This document shows positions 50,614 to 62,684 of a stretch of 64,000 bases of DNA, piece by piece (the first letter of the stretch is position 1; each line of letters starts with the position of its first letter). The translations under genes and the position numbers were made by a program. The stretch is taken from NCBI GenBank assembly GCA_030998225.1, contig JAPYXD010000746.1:1364001-1428000 (forward strand). The letters run 5' to 3'. The DNA is from Diplolepis rosae. Lineage: Eukaryota > Arthropoda > Insecta > Hymenoptera > Diplolepididae. The notes beneath the pieces are model-generated. The model had not been told where the DNA came from. It did no database searches and saw only the letters and a list, made by a program, of their open reading frames with translations.

Positions 50614-53600
50614 TGCTAGAGAGCATAAGAGTAAATTCCTAATAGAGAAAATTGGAATAAAGAATGAAATAAAATTGTTTGTTCAAATTTTATTCTTTCT
50701 GCTAAATAGCATAAAAGCCTAAATTTAAGAATTTACTTTCTGCTGAATAGCATAAAGAGGAATTCTCTAGAACACAATTTTAGGAAATAAAAATAATTTT
50801 CTTCTTCGAATTAATGCTTTCTTGTAAAGAGCATAAAAGTCTTAATTCTAAAATTTACACTCTGCTAAAGAGCAGACTTGTAAATTCCTAATAGAGAAAA
50901 CTGGAATAAAGAATGAAATAAAATTGTTTGTTCAAATTTTATTCTTTCTGCTAAATAGCATAAAAGCCTAAATTTAAGAATTTACTTTCTGCTAAAGGGC
51001 ATAAAGCGGTATTCTTTAGAACACAATTTTAGGAAATAAAAATAATTTTGTTCTTCGAATTAATGCTTTCTGCTGAAGAGCATAAAAGACTTAATACTAA
51101 AATTGACACTCTGCTAAAGAGCATAAGTGTAAAATTCCTAATAAAGAAAATTGGAATCAAGATTTATATAAAAATGTTGTTCGAAATTTATTCATTCTGC
51201 TGAAGCGCATAAAAGCCTAAATTTAGATATTTACTTTCTGCTGAATAGCATAAAGAGGAATTCTCTAGAACACAATTTTAGGAAATAAAAATAATTTTCT
51301 TCTTCGATTAATGCTTTCAGCTGAGGAGCATAAAAGACTTAAATCTGGAATTGACACTCTGCTGGAGAGCAGAAGAGTAAATTCCTAATAAAGAAAATTG
51401 GAATCAAGATTTAAATAAAATTGATTTTCGAAATTTATTCTTTCTGCTGAAGCGCATAAAAGCCTAAATTCAGATACTTACTTTCTGCTGAATAGCATAA
51501 AGAGGAATTCTTTAGAACACAATTTTAGGAAATAAAAATAATTTTCTTCTTCGATTAATGCTTTCAGCTGAGGAGCATAAAAGACTTAATTCTGGAATTG
51601 ACACTCTGCTAGAGAGCATAAGAGTAAATTCCTAATAAAGAAAATTGGAATAAAGAATGCAATAAAATTGATGTTCGAAATTTATTCTTTCTGCTAAATA
51701 GCATAAAAGCCTAAATTTAAAAATTTACTTTCTGCTAAAGGGCATAAAGCGGAATTCATTAGAACACAATTTTAGGCAATAAAAATAATTTTCTTCTTCG
51801 AATTAATGCTTTCTTGTAAAGAGCATAAAAGTCTTATTTCTAAAATTTACACTCTGCTAAAGAGCAGACTTGTAAATTCCTAATAGAGAAAACTGGAATA
51901 AAGGAAGGAATGAAATTGAATTTCGAAATTTATTCATTCTGCTGAAGCGCATAAAAGCCTAAATTTAGATATTTACTTTCTGCTGAATAGCATAAAGAGG
52001 AATTCTCTAGAACACAATTTTAGGAAATAAAAATAATTTTCTTCTTCGAATTAATGCTTTCTTGTAAAGAGCATAAAAAGTCTTAATTCTAAAAATTTAC
52101 ACTCTGTTAAAGAGCAGACTTGCAAATTCCTAATAGAGAAAACTGGAATAAAGAATGAAATAAAATAGTTTGTTCAAATTTTATTCTTTCTGCTAAATAG
52201 CATAAAAGCCTCAATTTAAGAATTTACTTTCTGCTAAAGGGCATAAAGCGGTATTCTATAGAACACAATTTTAGGAAATAAAAATAATTTTGTTCTTCGA
52301 ATTAATGCATTCTGCTGAAGAGCATAAAAGACTTAATACTAAAATTGACACTCTGCTAAAGAGCATAAGTGTAAATTCCTAATAAAGAAAATTGGAATCA
52401 AGATTTATATAAAAATGTTGTTCGAAATTTATTCATTCTGCTGAAGCGCATAAAAGCCTAAATTTAGATATTTACTTTCTGCTGAATAGCATAAGGCGAT
52501 TTCTCTAGAACACAATTTTAGGAAATAAAAATAATTTTCTTCTTCGATTAATGCTTTCAGCTGAAGAGCATAAAAGACTTAATTCTGGAAATGACACTCT
52601 GCTAGAGAGCATAAGAGTAAATTCCTAATAAAGAAAATTGGAATAAAGAATGCAATAAAAATGATCTTCGAAGTTTATTCTTTTTGCTAAAGAGCATAAA
52701 AGCCTAAATTTAAGAATTTACTTTCTGCTGAAGAGCATAAAGGGGAATTCTCTAGAACACAATTTTAGGCAATAAAAATAATTTTCTTCTTCGAATTAAT
52801 GCTTTCTTGTAAAGAGCATAAAAGTCTTAATTCTAAAATTTACACTCTGCTAAAGAGCAGACTTGTAAATTCCTAATAGAGAAAACTGGAATAAAGGAAG
52901 GAATGAAATTGACTTTCGAAATTTATTCATTCTGCTGAAGCGCATAAAAGCCTAAATTTAGATATTTACTTTCTGCTGAATAGCATAAAGAGGAATTCTC
53001 TAGAACACAATTTTAGGAAATAAAAATAATTTTCTTCTTCGAATTAATGCTTTCTTGTAAAGAGCATAAAAGTCTTAATTCTAAAATTTACACTCTGTTA
53101 AAGAGCAGACTTGTAAATTCCTAATAGAGAAAACTGGAATAAAGAATGAAATAAAATAGTTTGTTCAAATTTTATTCTTTCTGCTAAATAGCATAAAAGC
53201 CTAAATTTAAGAATTTACTTTCTGCTAAAGGGCATAAAGCGGAATTCTTTAGAACACAATTTTAGGAAATAAAAATAATTTTGTTCTTCGAATTAATGCT
53301 TTCTGCTGAAGAGCATAAAAGACTTAATACTAAAATTGACACTCTGCTAAAGAGCATAAGTGTAAATTCCTAATAAAGAAAATTGGAATCAAGATTTATA
53401 TAAAAATGTTGTTCGAAATTTATTCATTCTGCTGAAGCGCATAAAAGCCTAAATTTAGATATTTACTTTCTGCTGAATAGCATAAAGAGGAATTCTCTAG
53501 AACACAATTTTAGGAAATAAAAATAATTTTCTTCTTCGATTAATGCTTTCAGCTGAGGAGCATAAAAGACTTAAATCTGGAATTGACACTCTGCTAGAGA

Positions 53601-54085
53601 GCAGAAGAGTAAATTCCTAATAAAGAAAATTGGAATCAAGATTTAAATAAAAATGTTGTTCGAAATTTATTCATTCTGCTGAAGCGCATAAAAGCCTAAA
53701 TTCAGATACTTACTTTCTGCTGAATAGCATAAAGAGGAATTCTTTAGAACACAATTTTAGGAAATAAAAATAATTTTCTTCTTCGATTAATGCTTTCAGC
53801 TGAGGAGCATAAAAGACTTAATTCTGGAATTGACACTCTGCTAGAGAGCATAAGAGTAAATTCCTAATAAAGAAAATTGGAATAAAGAATGCAATAAAAT
53901 TGATGTTCGAAATTTATTCTTTCTGCTAAATAGCATAAAAGCCTAAATTTAAGTATTTACTTTCTGCTAAATGGCATAAAGCGGAATTCATTAGAACACA
54001 ATTTTAGGCAATAAAAATAATTTTCTTCTTCGAATTAATGCTTTCTTGTAAAGAGCATAAAAGTCTTAATTCTAAAATTTACACT

Positions 54086-54252
54086 CTGCTAAAGAGCAGA
54101 CTTGTAAATTCCTAATAGAGAAAACTGGAATAAAGGAAGGAATGAAATTGACTTTCGAAATTTATTCATTCTGCTGAAGCGCATAAAAGCCTAAATTTAG
54201 ATATTTACTTTCTGCTGAATAGCATAAAAGACTTAATACTAAAATTGACACT
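54086..54252. repeat. Short 167-bp unit with C-D deletion, copy 1
   Basis: A class b unit in which a C-type box (CTGCTGAATAGCATAAA, from 54,212) continues directly into the D-module tail (AGACTTAATAC). About 81 bp, one C+C' interval, are missing. The breakpoints lie in the shared box sequence, so slippage or exchange between the C and D boxes explains it. Confidence 0.9.
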
Positions 54253-55242
54253 CTGCTAAAGAGCATAAGTGTAAATTCCTAATAAAGAAAATTGGAATCA
54301 AGATTTAAATAAAAATGTTGTTCGAAATTTAATCTTTCTGCTGAAGCGCATAAAAGCCTAAATTTAAGAATTTACTTTCTGCTGAATAGCATAAAGAGGA
54401 ATTCTCTAGAACACAATTTTCGCAAATAAAAATAATTTCCTTCTTCGAATTAATGCTTTCTTGTAAAGAGCATAAAAGACTTAATTCTAAAATTTACACT
54501 CTGCTAAAGAGCCGACTTGTAAATTCCTAATAGAGAAAACTGGAATAAAGGAAGGAATGAAATTGACTTTCGAAATTTATTCATTCTGCTGAAGCGCATA
54601 AAAGCCTAAATTTAAAAATTTACTTTCTGCTAAAGGGCATAAAGCGGAATTCTTTAGAACACAATTTTAGGAAATAAAAATAATTTTGTTCTTCGAATTA
54701 ATGCTTTCTGCTGAAGAGCATAAAAAACTTAATTCTAAAATTTACACTCTGCTAAAGAGCAGACTTGTAAATTCCTAATAGAGAAAACTGGAATAAAGGA
54801 AGGGATGAAATTGACTCTCGAAATTTATTCATTCTGCTGCAGCGCATAAAAGCCTATTTGTAGGAATTTACTTTCTGCTGAATAGCATAAAGACGATTTC
54901 TCTAGAACACAATTTTAGGAAATAAAAATAATTTTCTTCTTCGATTAATGCTTTCAGCTGAGGAGCATAAAAGACTTAATTCTGGAATTGACACTCTGCT
55001 AGAGAGCATATGTGTAAATTACTAATAAAGAAAATTAGAATAAAGATTGAAATAAAATTGATGTTCGAAATTTATTCTTTCTGCTAAAGAGCATAAAAGC
55101 CTAAATTTAAGAATTTACTTTCTGTTGAATAGCATAAAGAGGAATTCTCTAGAACACAATTTTAGGAAATAAAAATAATTTTCTTCTTCGATTAATGCTT
55201 TCTGCTGAAGAGCATAAAAGACTTAATTCTGGAATTGACGCT

Positions 55243-56489
55243 CTGCTAAAGAGCATAAGTGTAAATTCCTAATAAAGAAAATTGGGATCAAGATTTAAAT
55301 AAAAATGTTGTTCGAAATTTATTCATCCTGCTGAAGTGCATAAAAGCCTAAATTTAAGAATTTACTTTATGCTGGAGAGCATAAAGAGGAATTCTTTATA
55401 ACACAATTTTAGGAAATAAAAATAATTTTATTCTTCGAATTAATGCTTTCTGCTGAAGAGCATAAAAGACCTAAATTCTAAAATTTACACTCTGCTAAAG
55501 AGCCGACTTGTAAATTCCTAATAGAGAAAACTGGAATAAAGGAAGGAATGAAATTGACTTTCGAAATTTATTCATTCTGCTGCAGCGCATAAAAGCCTAT
55601 TTGAAGGAATTTACTTTCTGCTGAATAGCATTAAGAGGAATTCTCTAGAACACAATTTTAGGAAATAAAAATAATTTTCTTCTTCGATTAATGCTTTCAG
55701 CTGAGGAGCATAAAAGACTTAATTCTGGAATTGACACTCTGCTAGAGAGCATATGTGTAAATTACTAATAAAGAAAATTAGAATAAAGATTGAAATAAAA
55801 TTGATGTTCGAAATTTATTCTTTCTGCTAAAGAGCCTAAAAGCCTAAATTTAAGAATTTACTTTCTGCAGAAGAGCATAAAGAGGAATTCTCTACAACAC
55901 AATTTTGGGAATAAAAAAATAATAATTTTCCCTTCCAAATTAATGTATTCTGCTTATGAGCATAAAATACTAAATTCTAGAATTGACATTCTGCTAGAGA
56001 GAATAAGTGTAAATTCCTAATAATGAAAATTTGAATAAAGATTGAAAAAAAAATTGTTGTTAAAAATTTATTCATTCTGCTGAAGCGCATAAAATCCTAA
56101 ATTTAAGAATTTACTTTCTGCAGGAGAGCATAAAAAGGAATTCTCTAGAACACAATTTTAGGTAATAAAAATAATTTTCTTCTTCGAATTAATGCTTTCT
56201 TGTAAAGAGCATAAAAGTCTTAATTCTAAAATTTACACTCTGCTAAAGAGCAGACTTGTAAATTCCTAATAGAGAAAACTGGAATAAAGGAAGGAATGAA
56301 ATTGACTTTCGAAATTTTATTCTTTCTGCTGAAGCGCATAAAAGCCTATTTGTAGGAATTTACTTTCTGCTGAATAGCATAAAGACGATTTCTCTAGAAC
56401 ACAATTTTAGGAAATAAAAATAATTTTCTTCTTCGATTAATGCTTTCAGCTGAAGAGCATAAAAGACTTAATTCTGGAAATGACACTCT
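55243..56489. repeat. K-b-e-g-b cassette, copy 6
   Basis: K unit preceded by TTGACGCTCTGC and with GGGATCAAG instead of GCAATCAAG, then b, e, g (55,991), b and d. It is the partner of the cassette at 49,366 in the 24-unit duplication. Confidence 0.78.
55991..56239. repeat. Class g unit, copy 8
   Basis: Lies 5,874 bp after the copy at 50,117, within the 24-unit tandem duplication. Its B box is CTGCTGAAGCGC followed by AAAATCC, and its C box is CTGCAGGAGAGC, so it differs from its partner at these sites. Confidence 0.87.
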
Positions 56490-58127
56490 GCTAGAGAGCA
56501 TAAGAGTAAATTCCTAATAGAGAAAATTGGAATAAAGAATGAAATAAAATTGTTTGTTCAAATTTTATTCTTTCTGCTAAATAGCATAAAAGCCTAAATT
56601 TAAGAATTTACTTTCTGCTGAATAGCATAAAGAGGAATTCTCTAGAACACAATTTTAGGAAATAAAAATAATTTTCTTCTTCGAATTAATGCTTTCTTGT
56701 AAAGAGCATAAAAGTCTTAATTCTAAAATTTACACTCTGTTAAAGAGCAGACTTGTAAATTCCTAATAGAGAAAACTGGAATAAAGAATGAAATAAAAAT
56801 GTTTGTACAAATTTTATTCTTTCTGCTAAATAGCATAAAAGCCTAAATTTAAGAATTTACTTTCTGCTAAAGGGCATAAAGCGGTATTCTTTAGAACACA
56901 ATTTTAGGAAATAAAAATAATTTTGTTCTTCGAATTAATGCTTTCTGCTGAAGAGCATAAAAGACTTAATACTAAAATTGACACTCTGCTAAAGAGCATA
57001 AGTGTAAATTCCTAATAAAGAAAATTGGAATCAAGATTTATATAAAAATGTTTTTCGAAATTTATTCATTCTGCTGAAGCGCATAAAAGCCTAAATTTAG
57101 ATATTTACTTTCTGCTGAATAGCATAAAGAGGAATTCTCTAGAACACAATTTTAGGAAATAAAAATAATTTTCTTCTTCGATTAATGCTTTCAGCTGAGG
57201 AGCATAAAAGACTTAAATCTGGAATTGACACTCTGCTGGAGAGCAGAAGAGTAAATTCCTAATAAAGAAAATTGGAATCAAGATTTAAATAAAATTGATT
57301 TTCGAAATTTATTCTTTCTGCTGAAGCGCATAAAAGCCTAAATTCAGATACTTACTTTCTGCTGAATAGCATAAAGAGGAATTCTTTAGAACACAATTTT
57401 AGGAAATAAAAATAATTTTCTTCTTCGATTAATGCTTTCAGCTGAGGAGCATAAAAGACTTAATTCTGGAATTGACACTCTGCTAGAGAGCATAAGAGTA
57501 AATTCCTAATAAAGAAAATTGGAATAAAGAATGCAATAAAATTGATGTTCGAAATTTATTCTTTCTGCTAAATAGCATAAAAGCCTAAATTTAAGTATTT
57601 ACTTTCTGCTAAATGGCATAAAGCGGAATTCATTAGAACACAATTTTAGGCAATAAAAATAATTTTCTTCTTCGAATTAATGCTTTCTTGTAAAGAGCAT
57701 AAAAGTCTTATTTCTAAAATTTACACTCTGCTAAAGAGCAGACTTGTAAATTCCTAATAGAGAAAACTGGAATAAAGGAAGGAATGAAATTGAATTTCGA
57801 AATTTATTCATTCTGCTGAAGCGCATAAAAGCCTAAATTTAGATATTTACTTTCTGCTGAATAGCATAAAGAGGAATTCTCTAGAACACAATTTTAGGAA
57901 ATAAAAATAATTTTCTTCTTCGAATTAATGCTTTCTTGTAAAGAGCATAAAAGTCTTAATTCTAAAATTTACACTCTGTTAAAGAGCTGACTTGTAAATT
58001 CCTAATAGAGAAAACTAGAATAAAGAATGAAATAAAATAGTTTGTTCAAATTTTATTCTTTCTGCTAAATAGCATAAAAGCCTAAATTTAAGAATTTACT
58101 TTCTGCTAAAGGGCATAAAGCGGAATT

Positions 58128-58190
58128 CTCTAGTACACAATTTAAGGAAATAATAATAAATTTCCTGTTCGAATTAATGCATTCTGCGAA
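58128..58190. repeat. Divergent C module
   Basis: Reads CTCTAGTACACAATTTAAGG, AATAATAATAAATTTCCTG, TTCGAATTAATGCATTCTGCG where its partner in copy 1 of the 24-unit duplication (near 52,250) is close to consensus. The changes are therefore younger than that duplication or were brought in by conversion. Confidence 0.75.
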
Positions 58191-59958
58191 AGAGCATAAA
58201 AGACTTAATTCTAGAATTGACACTCTGCTAAAGAGCATAAGTGTAAATTCCTAATAAAGAAAATTGGAATCAAGATTTATATAAAAATGTTGTTCGAAAT
58301 TTATTCATTCTGCTGAAGCGCATAAAAGCCTAAATTTAGATATTTACTTTCTGCTGAATAGCATAAAGAGGAATTCTCTAGAACACAATTTTAGGAAATA
58401 AAAATAATTTTCTTCTTCGATTAATGCTTTCAGCTGAAGAGCATAAAAGACTTAATTCTGGAAATGACACTCTGCTAGAGAGCATAAGAGTAAATTCCTA
58501 ATAAAGAAAATTGGAATAAAGAATGCAATAAAATTGATGTTCGAAATTTATTCTTTCTGCTGAAGCGCATAAAAGCCTAAATTTAAGAATTTACTTTCTG
58601 CTGAATAGCATAAAGAGGAATTCTCTAGAACACAATTTTAGGAAATAAAAATAATTTTCTTCTTCGAATTAATGCTTTCTTGTAAAGAGCATAAAAGTCT
58701 TAATTCTAAAATTTACACTCTGCTAAAGAGCAGACTTGTAAATTCCTAATAGAGAAAACTGGAATAAAGGAAGGAATGAAATTGACTTTCGAAATTTATT
58801 CATTCTGCTGAAGCGCATAAAAGCCTAAATTTAGATATTTACTTTCTGCTGAATAGCATAAAGAGGAATTCTCTAGAACACAATTTTAGGAAATAAAAAT
58901 AATTTTCTTCTTCGAATTAATGCTTTCTTGTAAAGAGCATAAAAGTCTTAATTCTAAAATTTACACTCTGTTAAAGAGCAGACTTGTAAATTCCTAATAG
59001 AGAAAACTGGAATAAAGAATGAAATAAAATAGTTTGTTCAAATTTTATTCTTTCTGCTAAATAGCATAAAAGCCTAAATTTAAGAATTTACTTTCTGCTA
59101 AAGGGCATAAAGCGGAATTCTTTAGAACACAATTTTAGGAAATAAAAATAATTTTGTTCTTCGAATTAATGCTTTCTGCTGAAGAGCATAAAAGACTTAA
59201 TACTAAAATTGACACTCTGCTAAAGAGCATAAGTGTAAATTCCTAATAAAGAAAATTGGAATCAAGATTTATATAAAAATGTTGTTCGAAATTTATTCAT
59301 TCTGCTGAAGCGCATAAAAGCCTAAATTTAGATATTTACTTTCTGCTGAATAGCATAAAGAGGAATTCTCTAGAACACAATTTTAGGAAATAAAAATAAT
59401 TTTCTTCTTCGATTAATGCTTTCAGCTGAGGAGCATAAAAGACTTAAATCTGGAATTGACACTCTGCTGGAGAGCAGAAGAGTAAATTCCTAATAAAGAA
59501 AATTGGAATCAAGATTTAAATAAAAATGTTGTTCGAAATTTATTCATTCTGCTGAAGCGCATAAAAGCCTAAATTCAGATACTTACTTTCTGCTGAATAG
59601 CATAAAGAGGAATTCTTTAGAACACAATTTTAGGAAATAAAAATAATTTTCTTCTTCGATTAATGCTTTCAGCTGAGGAGCATAAAAGACTTAATTCTGG
59701 AATTGACACTCTGCTAGAGAGCATAAGAGTAAATTCCTAATAAAGAAAATTGGAATAAAGAATGCAATAAAATTGATGTTCGAAATTTATTCTTTCTGCT
59801 AAATAGCATAAAAGCCTAAATTTAAAAATTTACTTTCTGCTAAAGGGCATAAAGCGGAATTCTTTAGAACACAATTTTAGGCAATAAAAATAATTTTCTT
59901 CTTCGAATTAATGCTTTCTTGTAAAGAGCATAAAAGTCTTAATTCTAAAATTTACACT

Positions 59959-60125
59959 CTGCTAAAGAGCAGACTTGTAAATTCCTAATAGAGAAAACTG
60001 GAATAAAGGAAGGAATGAAATTGAATTTCGAAATTTATTCATTCTGCTGAAGCGCATAAAAGCCTAAATTTAGATATTTACTTTCTGCTGAAGAGCATAA
60101 AAGACTTAATACTAAAATTGACACT
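59959..60125. repeat. Short 167-bp unit with C-D deletion, copy 2
   Basis: Same deletion in the second copy of the 24-unit duplication, with the fused box reading CTGCTGAAGAGCATAAA (60,085). It differs from the first copy by one base in the box. The deletion probably occurred once, before the duplication. Confidence 0.9.
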
Positions 60126-61079
60126 CTGCTAAAGAGCATAAGTGTAAATTCCTAATAAAGAAAATTGGAATCAAGATTTAAATAAAAATGTTGTTCGAAA
60201 TTTAATCTTTCTGCTGAAGCGCATAAAAGCCTAAATTTAAGAATTTACTTTCTGCTGAATAGCATAAAGAGGAATTCTCTAGAACACAATTTTCGCAAAT
60301 AAAAATAATTTCCTTCTTCGAATTAATGCTTTCTTGTAAAGAGCATAAAGGTCTTAATTCTAAAATTTACACTCTGCTAAAGAGCCGACTTGTAAATTCC
60401 TAATAGAGAAAACTGGAATAAAGGAAGGAATGACATTGACTTTCGAAATTTATTCATTCTGCTGAAGCGCATAAAAGCCTAAATTTAGATATTTACTTTC
60501 TGCTGAATAGCATAAAGAGGAATTCTCTAGAACACAATTTTAGGAAATAAAAATAATTTTCTTCTTCGAATTAATGCTTTCTTGTAAAGAGCATAAGAGT
60601 CTTAATTCTAAAATTTACACTCTGCTAAAGAGCAGACTTGTAAATTCCTAATAGAGAAAACTGGAATAAAGAATGAAATAAAATAGTTTGTTCAAATTTT
60701 ATTATTTCTGCTAAATAGCATAAAAGCCTAAATTTAAGAATTTACTTTCTGCTAAAGGGCATAAAGCGGAATTCTTTAGAACACAATTTTAGGAAATAAA
60801 AATAATTTTCTTCTTCGAATTAATGCTTTCTTGTAAAGAGCATAAAAGACCTAAATTCTAAAATTTACACTCTGCTAAAGAGCCGACTTGTAAATTCCTA
60901 ATAGAGAAAACTGGAATAAAGGAAGGAATGAAATTGACTTTCGAAATTTATTCATTCTGCTGAAGCGCATAAATGCCTAAATTTAGATATTTACTTTCTG
61001 CTGAATAGCATTAAGAGGAATTCTCTAGAACACAATTTTAGGAAATAAAAATAATTTTCTTCTTCGATTAATTCTTTCA

Positions 61080-62300
61080 GCTGAGGAGCATAAATGACTT
61101 AATTCTGGAATTGACACTCTGCTAGAGAGCATAAGAGTAAATTCCTAATAGAGAAAATTGGAATAAAGAATGAAATAAAATTGTTTGTTCAAATTTTATT
61201 CTTTCTGCTAAATAGCATAAAAGCCTAAATTTAAGAATTTACTTTCTGCTAAAGAGCATAAAGAGGAACTCTTTAGAACACAATTTTAGGAAATAAAAAT
61301 AATTTTTTTATTCGAATTAATGCTTTCTGCTAAAGAGCATAAAAGACTTATTTCTAAAATTGACACTCTGCTAAAGAGCATAAGTGTAAATTCCTAATAA
61401 AGAAAATTGGAATCAAGATTTATATAAAAAGGTTGTTCGAAATTTATTCATTCTGCTGAAGCGCATAAAAGTCTAAATTTAGATATTTACTTTCTGCTGA
61501 ATAGCATAAAGAGGAATTCTCTAGAACACAATTTTAGGAAATAAAAATAATTTTCTTCTTCGATCAATGCTTTCAGCTGAGGAGCATAAAAGACTTAAAT
61601 CTGGAATTGACACTCTGCTAGAGAGCAGAAGAGTAAATTCCTAATAAGAAAAATTGGAATAAAGAATGCAATAAAATTGATGTTCGAAATTTATTCATTC
61701 TGCTGAAGCGCATAAAAGCCTAAATTTGAGAATTTACTTTATGCTGGAGAGCATAAAGAGGAATTCTCTATAACACAATTTTAGGAAATAAAAATAATTT
61801 TCTTCTTCGATTAATGCTTTCAGCTGAGGAGCATAAAAGACTTAATTCTGGAATTGACACTCTGCTAGAGAGCATAAGAGTAAATTCCTAATAGAGAAAA
61901 TTGGAATAAAGAATGAAATAAAATTGTTTGTTCAAATTTTATTCTTTCTGCTAAATAGCATAAAAGCCTAAATTTGAGAATTTACTTTCTGCTAAAGGGC
62001 ATAAAGCGGAATTCTTTAGAACACAATTTTAGGAAATAAAAATAATTTTGTTCTTCGAATTAATGCTTTCTGCTGAAGAGGATAAAAGACTTAATACTAA
62101 AATTGACACTCTGCTACAGAGCATAAGTGTAAATTCCTAATAAAGAAAATTGGAATCAAGATTTAAATAAAAATGTTGTTCGAAATTTAATCTTTCTGCT
62201 GAAGCGCATAAAAGCCTAAATTTAAGAATTTACTTTCTGCTGAATAGCATAAAGAGGAATTCTCTAGAACACAATTTTAGGAAATAAAAATAATTTTCTT
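61080..62300. repeat. Block Y, copy 2
   Basis: Partner of the block at 26.5 kb, with AAGAGGAACTC at 61,261, CGATCAATGC at 61,561, GGATAAAAGAC at 62,080 and CTGCTACAGAGC. It stands just upstream of a block X copy, as copy 1 does, so the Y-X order is kept although the distance between them differs. Confidence 0.8.
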
Positions 62301-62619
62301 CTTCGAATTAATGCTTTCTTGTAAAGAGCATAAAAGACCTAAATTCTAAAATTTACACTCTGCTAAAGAGCCGACTTGTAAATTCCTAATAGAGAAAACT
62401 GGAATAAAGGAAGGAATGAAATTGACTTTCGAAATTTATTCATTCTGCTGAAGCGCATAAATGCCTAAATTTAGATATTTACTTTCTGCTGAATAGCATT
62501 AAGACGATTTCTCTAGAACACAATTTTAGGAAATAAAAATAATTTTCTTCTTCGAATTAATGCTTTCTTGTAAAGAGCATAAAAGTCTTAATTCTAAAAT
62601 TTACACTCTGCTAAAGAGC

Positions 62620-62684
62620 AGACTTGTAAATTCCTAATAGAGAAAACTGGAATAAAGAATGAAATAAAAATGTTGTTCGAAATT
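62620..62684. repeat. Hybrid spacer at the edge of block X copy 3
   Basis: The A module and the first part of the spacer are class c (AGACTTG, GGAATAAAGAATGAAATAAA), but the spacer ends AATGTTGTTCGAAATTT as in class a. The switch near 62,665 is a likely crossover point and coincides with the start of similarity to 21.4 kb. Confidence 0.75.

Larger units (their letters stand above)
48722..54595. repeat. 24-unit tandem duplication (5.87 kb), copy 1
   Basis: Offset to copy 2 is 5,873-5,874 bp, measured at the g box (50,117/55,991), CTGCTGGAGAGCAG (51,359/57,233) and the 81-bp deletion (54,212/60,085). Unit order from the g box is g-b-d-c-a-f-f-b-c-a-f-b-c-a-f-f-b-a-b-b-e-K-b-e. Within it a 9-unit sub-repeat (2,231 bp) occurs twice, starting at 51,359 and 53,590. 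Confidence 0.85.
54596..60480. repeat. 24-unit tandem duplication (5.87 kb), copy 2
   Basis: Directly adjoins copy 1. The junction lies in module B of a class b unit near 54,600, where the GATATTTAC form is replaced by AAAAATTTAC. The 9-unit sub-repeat recurs at 57,233 and 59,464. Copy 2 ends near 60,480, after which a different b-c-b-d order leads into block Y. Confidence 0.85.
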
